Below the pieces are notes generated by a model. That model was given only the letters and a program-made list of their open reading frames with translations. It searched no databases and was not told the origin of the DNA. Source: Sulfurimonas sp. (GTDB lineage: Bacteria > Campylobacterota > Campylobacteria > Campylobacterales > Sulfurimonadaceae). Taken from it: a stretch of 10,753 nucleotides of DNA. The position numbers were made by a program, and so were the translations under genes. Where the stretch lies: the NCBI GenBank assembly GCA_003978475.1, contig QNZR01000208.1, forward strand, positions 1-10,753, read 5' to 3'. Below, piece after piece: positions 1-6,722 of the stretch; position 1 is the first letter of the stretch, and each line of letters starts with the position of its first letter.

Positions 1-993
1 ACGTCCGTTTTTATACAGACCGAAATGCAGATGCGCTCCGGTAGACATTCCGGTAGAACCGACATAGCCGATTACCTGCCCTTTTTTAACGGTTTTGCCC
101 CGTTTAAAGCCGCGGCGAAACGATTTTTGATGCGCATAGAGTGTGACGTAACCGCCACTGTGGCGAATTTTGGTGACATTGCCGTAACCGCGTGAGTAGC
201 CCGCAGAGATAATACGCCCGTTGCCCGCAGAGCGAATGGGGGTACCGCTGCGCGCAGCATAGTCAATACCCAGATGGGCACGCCACCGTTTTAAGATGGG
301 GTGAAACCGCCGTTTGGTAAATTTGGAACTGATGCGTGCACCCGGAATCGGTGAACCGAGTAAGAAACTGTCAACCTGAGAGCCTTTTTCGTTGTAATAG
401 TTGTCGTCCGGACCCAAATACATGTAATGGTATCGGTGACGTATTTCAATCATGGCGACCTGTAGAATCGGCATACCGTAAGGTTTTCCGAAACGGTATT
501 TCTGGTCATACACCATCACCAGCTTGTCTCCTTTTTGCAGTGCGGTAAAGTCCAGAGACTTCTTAAAGGCATTGCTGAAAATACTGGCAACACGGTAGGA
601 GTTGGTCGCTTGTTTAATATCAATCGACGGATTGCTCTGTATCTCGATGCTCAGGGCTTCATGTCGGGTTTCATCGTAAATAATGGGGATGGGTTCTACA
701 GAGTATTGTCCCTGAGAATTCTGTTTGACATGTAATTGCAGTTCATCACTGATGGGAATGAGAATCTGCTCAATGGTACCGTCCTCGCGTAAGAGCTTTT
801 GGCATGAAAATCCGGCACGGATCTCTTCGGCCAGCTTTTGATCCTCTTTGTCCATCTCGTAATAGATCGATTGCGGCAGGCGGTTGTTCTCCAAAAAGAC
901 CAAAAAACTTTCATTTTTCGGCCATTTGAAATGCTCAACATACGCACCGCTCAACAGAAGCGGAATGAGGATTAGAAATAAGAAGCGGCTCAT
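1..993 (-). CDS. csd3: M23 (LytM-type) peptidoglycan peptidase of the Csd3/HdpA family, 3' end cut by the window edge
   Basis: A continuous frame runs from an ATG at 991-993 to base 1, giving 331 residues with the C-terminus missing. Residues 1-16 are a hydrophobic signal peptide or membrane anchor, so the enzyme acts in the periplasm. Residues 30-120 (FLENNRLPQSIYYEM..., LIPISDELQLHV) match my memory of the N-terminal region of H. pylori Csd3/HdpA, which folds back on and inhibits the peptidase domain. The LytM domain follows from about residue 225. Its zinc ligands are visible as H240 and D244 (HLGID) and H323 (HLH); H288 (YAH) and H321 are the probable catalytic histidines, so the active site looks complete. 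Family members trim and cleave murein cross-links (D,D-carboxypeptidase/endopeptidase) and set helical cell shape in H. pylori; that role is inferred here. H. pylori Csd3 is about 400 residues, so some 60-70 residues lie outside the window. The start has only a weak GAG Shine-Dalgarno 6 nt upstream. The gene is divergent from the pgbA-like operon. Confidence 0.93.
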   Translation of the reverse strand, partial: MSRFLFLILIPLLLSGAYVEHFKWPKNESFLVFLENNRLPQSIYYEMDKEDQKLAEEIRAGFSCQKLLREDGTIEQILIPISDELQLHVKQNSQGQYSVEPIPIIYDETRHEALSIEIQSNPSIDIKQATNSYRVASIFSNAFKKSLDFTALQKGDKLVMVYDQKYRFGKPYGMPILQVAMIEIRHRYHYMYLGPDDNYYNEKGSQVDSFLLGSPIPGARISSKFTKRRFHPILKRWRAHLGIDYAARSGTPIRSAGNGRIISAGYSRGYGNVTKIRHSGGYVTLYAHQKSFRRGFKRGKTVKKGQVIGYVGSTGMSTGAHLHFGLYKNGR

Positions 994-1037
994 AGATATC
1001 TCAGTAAATTAATTTTTGAAAGGGTAGCAAAAATTCA

Positions 1038-1065
1038 CTTATACAAAAGTTTATCATTGTATAAT
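1038..1065. promoter_or_regulatory. Symmetric divergent promoter region between csd3 and pgbA-like gene
   Basis: On the plus strand TATAAT at 1060-1065, preceded by TTG, is a good sigma70 -10 box for the pgbA-like operon. On the minus strand TATAAG (bases 1043-1038) is the matching -10 box for csd3. Both lie in one perfect inverted repeat, TTATACAA (1039-1046) and TTGTATAA (1057-1064), with a 10-nt spacer. Neither side has a convincing -35 hexamer. Starts would be expected near 1072 (plus) and near 1031 (minus), giving short leaders of about 24 and 38 nt. Each -10 lies roughly where the opposing promoter's -35 should be, so the two promoters probably compete, or the repeat is a regulator site. 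The -10 boxes are seen directly; the function is inferred. Confidence 0.6.
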
Positions 1066-1085
1066 AACTCTTATTTTTCAATGAT

Positions 1086-1093
1086 GAGGTGAT
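1086..1093 (+). promoter_or_regulatory. Strong Shine-Dalgarno that fixes a TTG start
   Basis: GAGGTGAT is an 8-nt match to the complement of the usual 16S rRNA 3' end. Its GAGG core ends 6 nt before the TTG at 1096. The nearby ATGs do not work: those at 1081 and 1084 hit an in-frame TGA at 1090-1092, and that at 1092 overlaps the Shine-Dalgarno and gives only a 20-codon frame. Confidence 0.75.
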
Positions 1094-1095
1094 GT

Positions 1096-1866
1096 TTGCG
1101 TTTAGTGTTATTGCTATTGGTGCCGCTTTCTATAGTTTGGGCATCGTTAATTAAAGCACCCCTGCACCATGTCGATGGACAGCAGGGAGTCATTAAAATC
1201 GGTACCCTACAAGAGGGAATCAGCGGTTTTGTTGTGCGTCATTTTAATGATGCGCACAGTGCGATTATTGCTCAGGCCGTTGTTGTAGCGGTCGATTCGG
1301 AACACAACGAGGCGACCCTCGCTTTTTCGACGTATGACGGGCTGAAACAGCATGCGCTTCCCAAAGGAACATGGACTCCCAAAGCGGGTGATGAAGTACA
1401 GTTGGCATTTGCTTACAATCGGGCACTGCTGATAGCGCCCAATCGTGAGATTTACCATCATGTCACCTCAAAGGGTGAGAATATTTCATGGATCAGCCCC
1501 GATCTTTTTGCCGCGATGCTTTCAGAACGGGGTCATCCTACGCCGCTGCAAGAAGATATTCAGGATTTTTGTGATGCCGCCACCGTAGGACTGCTTTATA
1601 TCTACACGCAAAAGAGCCTTTTTACTCTTGATTGCCACAGTTTTCAGGTCTTGCAAACGACACCCTTACCCCATGAGGCATCGGGCGTTCAGGTGCCGTT
1701 TTATTCTCGCATAGAACATATTCGCGAGGCATGGTGGGGAGCGGGCAGCAGCCCGATGCGAGCGTATGAGCCCTACTATTTTCATCTCATAGAGGGGCGC
1801 AATCAGAGCAATGCGCTATTTCAGAAGTGGCGTCAGAGTACGTCCGTCTCAAGCAAGGAGCTTTAA
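1096..1866 (+). CDS. pgbA: Secreted or periplasmic protein of the PgbA N-terminal-domain family (short form)
   Basis: This 256-residue protein opens with a signal peptide (residues 1 to about 16-21: MRLVLLLLVPLSIVWA, then S). The mature part matches my memory of the N-terminal half of the H. pylori plasminogen-binding protein PgbA: a GFVV segment (44-47), LLIAPNREIY (111-120), ISPDLFAAML (133-142), and VGLLYIYTQKSLFTLDC (164-180) followed by a PFYSRIE motif (201-207). C159 and C180 sit where the H. pylori protein also has cysteines, so a disulfide is plausible. The long charged, lysine-rich C-terminal tail of H. pylori PgbA is absent, and plasminogen binding should not be assumed; in this organism the function is unknown. 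The TTG start is chosen for its Shine-Dalgarno and because the signal peptide begins there. The TAA stop is directly followed by the glcD ATG, so the two genes are translationally coupled. Confidence 0.85.
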   Translation: MRLVLLLLVPLSIVWASLIKAPLHHVDGQQGVIKIGTLQEGISGFVVRHFNDAHSAIIAQAVVVAVDSEHNEATLAFSTYDGLKQHALPKGTWTPKAGDEVQLAFAYNRALLIAPNREIYHHVTSKGENISWISPDLFAAMLSERGHPTPLQEDIQDFCDAATVGLLYIYTQKSLFTLDCHSFQVLQTTPLPHEASGVQVPFYSRIEHIREAWWGAGSSPMRAYEPYYFHLIEGRNQSNALFQKWRQSTSVSSKEL

Positions 1867-3249
1867 ATGAGAGCGACGCATAACCACTATTTTATTTCGT
1901 TGTTGGGTGACGCAAATGTCTACAGTGACAAAGCCCACCTTCTTGCCTACTCCTATGATGCGACACGGGAGCGTTTTGAACCCGATGCCGTACTTTTCCC
2001 GCGTCACGAACAGGATGTCAGTGATATTTTAAAATATTGCAACATTCATCGCATCCCTGTGGTACCACGCGGTGCGGGAAGCGGTTTTACCGGCGGAGCA
2101 CTGCCCAGCAGCGGTGGAGTGGTACTGGCGTTTGAGAAACATATGAATCAGATTTTAGAGATAGATATGCAAAATATGGTTGCCATTGTCCAGCCCGGTG
2201 TAATCAATATGGATCTGCAGCGCGCTGTTGAAGAGGTGGGGCTGTTTTATCCGCCCGATCCGGCAAGTCAGGAGTACTCGACTATTGGCGGTAATGTCAG
2301 TGAAAATGCCGGTGGGATGCGTGCGGCAAAATACGGCATTACCAAAGACTATGTCATGGCAATACGTGCCGTACGTGCCAACGGCGATATTATCAAAGCG
2401 GGAAAACGTACCATTAAAGATGTTGCCGGTTACAATATTGCCGGTATTTTAATTGCTTCAGAAGGTACCCTTGCCGTGATCACGGAAGTGACGCTGCGAC
2501 TCATTCCCAAGCCGAAAATGACCAAAACGGCAATGGGTATTTTTGACTCGGTCAACAGTGCTATGGCAGCGGTCTACAAGACCATGGCAAGCGGTGTGAC
2601 ACCGGTTGCCATGGAGTTTTTGGACAACTTGACCATTCGTGCGGTCGAGCAGACGTTTAAAAAGGGACTTCCTGTGGATGCGGGTGCCATTTTGGTGACC
2701 GATGTTGACGGTAATTTGGAAGATGATCTCAATTTTCAGCTTGCACAGATTGAAAACGTATTTAAAGCCAACGGCTGCAGTGAGTTTAAAATTGCTCAAA
2801 ATGAGCGTGAGGCAGCCGATTTGTGGTTTGCCCGCCGTAATGCCTCGCCCTCACTCTCGGTGTACGGCAGTAAAAAGCTCAATGAGGATGTTACCGTACC
2901 GCGTGCGGTACTGCCGGAGCTGCTGGAGGCGTTTTATGCCATTGCCGACAAGTACGACATTAAAATCCCCTGTTTCGGACATACGGGTGATGGCAATGTG
3001 CACACGAATGTGATGGTTGACGGCAGTGACCCTGAGCAGGTCAAAATTGCCTACAAGGCCATTGAAGAGGTGTTTCAGGCAACCATTGATTTGGGTGGAA
3101 CTCTCAGTGGTGAGCACGGTATCGGTCTGGCAAAAGCGCCATATATGAAGATGGCATTTACCGATGAAGAGATGCAGCTGTTTGAAGATATTAAACAGGC
3201 GTTTGATCCGAACAATATTTTAAACCCTTCTAAAATGGGGCTGCATTAA
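1867..3249 (+). CDS. glcD: FAD-linked 2-hydroxyacid dehydrogenase, GlcD type
   Basis: This 460-residue flavoprotein is full length for the GlcD / D-lactate dehydrogenase family. It oxidises a D-2-hydroxyacid (glycolate, D-lactate or D-2-hydroxyglutarate) to the 2-oxoacid and passes electrons to the respiratory chain. The PCMH-type FAD-binding domain is at about 35-215, with PRGAGSGFTGG (67-77), YPPDPASQ (128-135), TIGGNVSENAGG (139-150) and GTLAVITEVTLRLIPKP (200-216). The FAD-oxidase C-terminal domain follows, with GHTGDGNVH (371-379) and SGEHGIG (414-420), whose histidines and glutamate bind metal and substrate in relatives. The protein ends with the usual FDPNNILNPSKM. An AGGAG Shine-Dalgarno lies at 1856-1860, 6 nt before the ATG, and the ATG abuts the upstream TAA. 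No GlcE or GlcF subunit is in the window, so it either works alone or with distant partners. The substrate cannot be decided from sequence. Confidence 0.92.
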   Translation: MRATHNHYFISLLGDANVYSDKAHLLAYSYDATRERFEPDAVLFPRHEQDVSDILKYCNIHRIPVVPRGAGSGFTGGALPSSGGVVLAFEKHMNQILEIDMQNMVAIVQPGVINMDLQRAVEEVGLFYPPDPASQEYSTIGGNVSENAGGMRAAKYGITKDYVMAIRAVRANGDIIKAGKRTIKDVAGYNIAGILIASEGTLAVITEVTLRLIPKPKMTKTAMGIFDSVNSAMAAVYKTMASGVTPVAMEFLDNLTIRAVEQTFKKGLPVDAGAILVTDVDGNLEDDLNFQLAQIENVFKANGCSEFKIAQNEREAADLWFARRNASPSLSVYGSKKLNEDVTVPRAVLPELLEAFYAIADKYDIKIPCFGHTGDGNVHTNVMVDGSDPEQVKIAYKAIEEVFQATIDLGGTLSGEHGIGLAKAPYMKMAFTDEEMQLFEDIKQAFDPNNILNPSKMGLH

Positions 3250-3250
3250 C

Positions 3251-4069
3251 ATGCATATGCATCGGCTCTATCGTCATTTGCGTTTTTTTTTGAGACGCTT
3301 TTTCGATAAAGAGCTGACCTTTTACGCATCGAGTCTGAGCTTTTACACCATCTTTACCATTATTCCGCTGCTGTTGATTGTGCTTACCATTGTGACCAAT
3401 ATGCCGAGTTTTTCAGAGTATTATGACAATATTAAAAGTTTTATTTTCAGCAATCTGATGCCGGTCAACTCCGAAGCCGTTGCCAAACATATTGACGGCT
3501 TTTTACAAAATTCGGTCAAGCTTGGCGTGATCGGTTTTAGTATGATCGTGGTTGCCTCATTGCTCTTTTTTCAAAACTACGAGTACATCGTCAACAAAAT
3601 ATTCCATACCAAAAACCGCGGCTTTTGGGAGAGTATTACGACGTATTGGACCATGCTTACACTCACGCCGATGGCACTCATTGTCTCGTTTTATCTTTCG
3701 AGTAAACTCGCGACGTTCATGAGCGAGTATGAGGTATCGGCATGGATCAACCTGGTGGCGATCTTTCCCTATCTGATTGTCTGGGCACTTTTTTTTCTGC
3801 TCTACAAGATCTCTGCCAACACACAGGTACATACCCGTTCGGCACTCATTAGCTCTTTTATCACATCACTTGTGCTGAGTTTTGCCAAGGGGCTTTTTGT
3901 CTATTACGTCTTCTACAACGATGCCTATGCTACCATCTACGGCTCTTTTTCTATTTTGCTCTTCTTTTTTTTGTGGATCTATCTCTCATGGATTATTTTC
4001 ATATACGGGTTAAAGCTATGTTATATGATGGATCGCGCCTGCAAATATCAGCAGCGACCACGGCAATAG
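3251..4069 (+). CDS. yihY: YihY/BrkB (UPF0761) family inner-membrane protein, formerly called ribonuclease BN
   Basis: This 272-residue polytopic membrane protein has about six helices (roughly 26-48, 92-108, 130-152, 166-187, 196-222, 230-256). The family signature is at the end: YATIYGSFSILLFFF (226-240), then LWIYLSWIIFIYGLKL (241-256). The N-terminus is basic (HRLYRHLRFFLRRFF). The 'RNase BN' name attached to this family comes from an old misassignment; the real RNase BN is a different soluble enzyme, and the function of YihY proteins remains unclear. The ATG lies 1 nt after the glcD stop with only a distant GGGG (3236-3239), so translation probably depends on coupling; M3 (3257) is a poorer start. 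The gene carries homopolymer runs of 9 T (3283-3291), 8 T (3789-3796) and 8 T (3965-3972). Its last 54 bases overlap the 3' end of the oppositely oriented comEC. Confidence 0.88.
   Translation: MHMHRLYRHLRFFLRRFFDKELTFYASSLSFYTIFTIIPLLLIVLTIVTNMPSFSEYYDNIKSFIFSNLMPVNSEAVAKHIDGFLQNSVKLGVIGFSMIVVASLLFFQNYEYIVNKIFHTKNRGFWESITTYWTMLTLTPMALIVSFYLSSKLATFMSEYEVSAWINLVAIFPYLIVWALFFLLYKISANTQVHTRSALISSFITSLVLSFAKGLFVYYVFYNDAYATIYGSFSILLFFFLWIYLSWIIFIYGLKLCYMMDRACKYQQRPRQ
4016..4069. other. Tail-to-tail coding overlap of yihY and comEC
   Basis: The TAG of yihY is at 4067-4069 and the TAG of comEC (minus strand) is at 4016-4018. The final 17 codons of each gene therefore lie on opposite strands of the same DNA. 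I see no stem-loop with a T-run for either strand here or within about 80 bp on each side, so the two mRNAs probably overlap as antisense at their 3' ends. Confidence 0.85.
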
Positions 4070-5278
4070 CGCAATGGCTGCGTATCGGTAGCGCAGTGCC
4101 AGCAGTGAGAGTATGAGATGCGCGATGATGATATAGTACGGCAGTGTCAGTATGCGCGGGTGGTTGCCCCATTGTAAATAGTGTAACAGGTACTCATCAA
4201 AAAGCGCTCCTTGAGAAAATACATGTAAAACCGAAGTGAGGGTGTAAAAAGGCAAAAAGAGAATGCTTGCCACAACGGAAAAAGGATGGTAGAGACTGAA
4301 ATTTTCAAAGATATAGAGTGAGACGGGCAGCATCATCAGATAGACCCAAATAGCGACCCCGATGAGGTTGTAGTGTGTTTTGCTATGCTGAAAATAGATG
4401 AGGTAGACAAAAATATAAAAGACTCCCGCTACCGAAAGCCAAAATCCCAGTGACAGGAGCAGGGTCGGCATCAGGGCAAGCAGCAGCATGACCGTGAGAA
4501 ACAGCGTCTGCATGGAGAGAACTTCCATGCCCCGGTCAAAGAGAATAAAACCGATAAGCAGCATGGTGTAGGCACGCAGAAGCGAAGGGAGCAGTCCTAA
4601 AAAGTAGAGATATGCGCTAATGACCACAAAAACCAGAACAAACAGATCGCGGTGAGCACTGCGGTAGGGGAAATAGCGCTCTTGACATAGACGATACAGC
4701 GGGCGCAGCAGCCAGTAAAGCAGTGCCGAAATCAACCCCAGATGAAAGCCGCTAATGGCAAGCAGGTGGCTAATGCCCAGGGTTGAGAGCTGTTTTTGGA
4801 GGGACTGGCTCATGGGAAGTGCCGTAAAAAGGGCGCCGTATAGTTCACCGATCAGGGGGCTTTCGTGTTGTGCTGCAATGGCATGGGCAAGTATGGTTTT
4901 TGCGTTGAGATGGCGATAGACTTTGATGATTTTAGAAGGAAGATACCCGCCGCTGAGTTGATCATAAAAGCTGTAGCGATTCACCCAGACCTTCAGGCGC
5001 AGGGTCCTGCCGAGAAGATGCCGAATATGTGGCGATGCCGAGGTATAGAACGTTCCGTAGTCACCGCGAAGTTTAAGCACATAGTAGGAGCGACCTTCAC
5101 GATGTTTTAGGTACTGTTTGAGTACGGTAACGTCTATGACGGCATCATCAAACTGCTTCAGGTGACGAAATGTTTCATAGCGCTGTAGCAGTGAGAGTGA
5201 AAAAATAACAAGACACAAACTGCCAAAGAGCAGTATATCGCGTCGGGTGGTAAAGAGTTGCGGTCGTTCCAGTGTCAT
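4016..5278 (-). CDS. comEC: ComEC/Rec2-type DNA uptake channel, short form without the C-terminal nuclease-like domain
   Basis: This 420-residue inner-membrane protein conducts single-stranded DNA into the cytoplasm during natural transformation. One helix (14-31) is followed by a soluble, probably OB-like segment (about 45-125) and then the Competence domain (about 140-400) with many helices. Family hallmarks are HLLAISGFHLG (171-181), PSLLRAYTML (231-240) and LSLGFWLSVAGV (275-286). The protein ends at residue 420 after the membrane core. The metallo-beta-lactamase-like domain of Bacillus-type ComEC (about 750 residues) is missing, as I recall for H. pylori and Campylobacter relatives, so this is a family trait and not a truncation. 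The start ATG overlaps the dnaB TGA (ATGA) and has no good Shine-Dalgarno, so expression is coupled to dnaB. Competence of this organism is inferred; the pilus and periplasmic parts of the machinery are not in the window. Confidence 0.92.
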   Translation of the reverse strand: MTLERPQLFTTRRDILLFGSLCLVIFSLSLLQRYETFRHLKQFDDAVIDVTVLKQYLKHREGRSYYVLKLRGDYGTFYTSASPHIRHLLGRTLRLKVWVNRYSFYDQLSGGYLPSKIIKVYRHLNAKTILAHAIAAQHESPLIGELYGALFTALPMSQSLQKQLSTLGISHLLAISGFHLGLISALLYWLLRPLYRLCQERYFPYRSAHRDLFVLVFVVISAYLYFLGLLPSLLRAYTMLLIGFILFDRGMEVLSMQTLFLTVMLLLALMPTLLLSLGFWLSVAGVFYIFVYLIYFQHSKTHYNLIGVAIWVYLMMLPVSLYIFENFSLYHPFSVVASILFLPFYTLTSVLHVFSQGALFDEYLLHYLQWGNHPRILTLPYYIIIAHLILSLLALRYRYAAIALLPWSLLIFAGAIHHIT

Positions 5279-6720
5279 ATGGTCGGCATAGAAACGTTGG
5301 GTGTCACCTCCATTTCGGCATCACTCATATCAATATTTTCATAAACAATTTCAGTTTTGTTGTATGTCGGGGTATCGACAAAGCGGGTATATTTTTTCTG
5401 GAAGGTGAGCTTAACATGACCCGTAGGACCGTTACGCTGTTTGCCGATGATAATTTCCGCATCTTCTTCATCTTTTTCAACATACTGGCTAATAAACTCT
5501 TTTCCCTCTTTTAGAGCCTCTTTTTCACGTTCTTTCTCCTCTTTGTAGAGGTAAACATCGTCACGATAGACAAAGAGAATAATGTCGGCATCTTGCTCAA
5601 TCGAACCTGATTCGCGAATATCACTCAGCATGGGGCGCTTGTCGTTACGTGATTCCAAGCCGCGATTGAGCTGTGAGAGGGCAATAATGGGAATCTCCAG
5701 TTCACGAGCCAGCATCTTGAGTCCGCGTGATATTTCGCTTACCTCCTGGTGGCGATCTTTCGTTCCGGCAGCGCTAAGCAGCTGAAGATAGTCAATGACG
5801 GCGAGTTCAATCTCGGGATGTTGTGATTTGAGTTTACGCAGTTTTGAACGCAGCTGGTTGATGTTGACGGTGGAGCTGTCGTCAATAAAGAGCTTACTCC
5901 GGTGCATGGCATCTGTGGCATCTTTGAGGCGCCTGGTCTCTTCCTCGTTGAGGTCGCCCACACGAAGTTTGGTCAAATAGATGGAGGTTTTAATGCTTAG
6001 CAGCCGTAACATCAGCTGTTCTGAGGGCATCTCCAGTGAGAAAAATGCCACGCCTTTACCGTTGTTAATGAGATTTTGTACCATATTGAGTACCAGTGAG
6101 GTTTTTCCCATGGCAGGACGTGCCGCTAAAATAATCAGATCACCCTTGCCAAAGCCGGTAGTCATTTTGTTGAGTTCGGCAAAACCGGTATCGACCCCAA
6201 CCAGGATGGCATTGCCGCGGGCTTTCATCTCCTCAATATAGGCCATAGTTTTCGTGGTCACTTCCGGAGCATCCTGAAAGTCGGAACTTTGGGAATTCTG
6301 GGTAATTTCATAGAGTTTGCGCTCGACAATGTCGATGACTTCGTCGCCGGGGAGTTCCTCTTCGACGGTGACGCGTTTAATCTCGGTGGTAAGGGTCAGC
6401 AGATGACGTTTAAGCGCTTTGTCTTTAATCTCTTCCACATAGGCGCTGGTATTGGAGATGGGGTTGGCCGTTAAGATGTCGAGCAGGGCATTTTCATCGA
6501 ATGCTTTGCGTTTGAGCAGCTCTTTTTTGATGAACTCTTCATCAATCGGCTTGTCTCGGGCCGATAAATCCTGCATAACACTAAAAATATTCTGATGTGC
6601 CGCCACATAAAAGTCATCGACACTGAGTTGGGTCTCTATGTCGTCAAACTGAGAGGGTTCAAAAACAATCGAGCTTAAAACGGAACGTTCAAACGCAATA
6701 TTGTATAAAGACTCTTCCAT
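5275..6720 (-). CDS. dnaB: Replicative DNA helicase DnaB
   Basis: This 481-residue hexameric 5'-3' helicase unwinds DNA at the replication fork and recruits primase. The N-terminal domain spans about 1-105, with a linker to about 165, then the RecA-like motor. Visible motifs are Walker A RPAMGKTS (201-208), a conserved FFSLEMP (227-232), Walker B LAVIDYLQLL (306-315, D310), the ALSQLNRGLE motif (347-356) and EIIIGKQRNGPTG (422-434) with the probable K427/R429 fingers. All look intact. Between DDVY (387-390) and AEIII a highly charged stretch of about 30 residues replaces the roughly 9 I recall in E. coli; H. pylori DnaB carries an insertion at the same place. The ATG lies 2 nt after the ispG stop, with AAGGAAT (6728-6734) as Shine-Dalgarno inside the ispG end. 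The stop overlaps the comEC start. No DnaC-type loader is present here, consistent with the phylum. Confidence 0.97.
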   Translation of the reverse strand: MEESLYNIAFERSVLSSIVFEPSQFDDIETQLSVDDFYVAAHQNIFSVMQDLSARDKPIDEEFIKKELLKRKAFDENALLDILTANPISNTSAYVEEIKDKALKRHLLTLTTEIKRVTVEEELPGDEVIDIVERKLYEITQNSQSSDFQDAPEVTTKTMAYIEEMKARGNAILVGVDTGFAELNKMTTGFGKGDLIILAARPAMGKTSLVLNMVQNLINNGKGVAFFSLEMPSEQLMLRLLSIKTSIYLTKLRVGDLNEEETRRLKDATDAMHRSKLFIDDSSTVNINQLRSKLRKLKSQHPEIELAVIDYLQLLSAAGTKDRHQEVSEISRGLKMLARELEIPIIALSQLNRGLESRNDKRPMLSDIRESGSIEQDADIILFVYRDDVYLYKEEKEREKEALKEGKEFISQYVEKDEEDAEIIIGKQRNGPTGHVKLTFQKKYTRFVDTPTYNKTEIVYENIDMSDAEMEVTPNVSMPTI

Positions 6721-6722
6721 GG

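Noticed and set aside
1092..1154. 20-codon frame starting at ATG 1092, overlapping the pgbA-like signal peptide
   Set aside because: The Shine-Dalgarno core is only 2 nt from this ATG, and the frame ends early while the TTG frame encodes the recognisable protein.
2458..2799. 113-codon minus-strand open frame inside glcD
   Set aside because: glcD is intact and conserved over this stretch, and the antisense product has no recognisable features.
4070..4150. Possible terminator for the glcD operon inside comEC
   Set aside because: Only short imperfect repeats are present and none is followed by a T-run.
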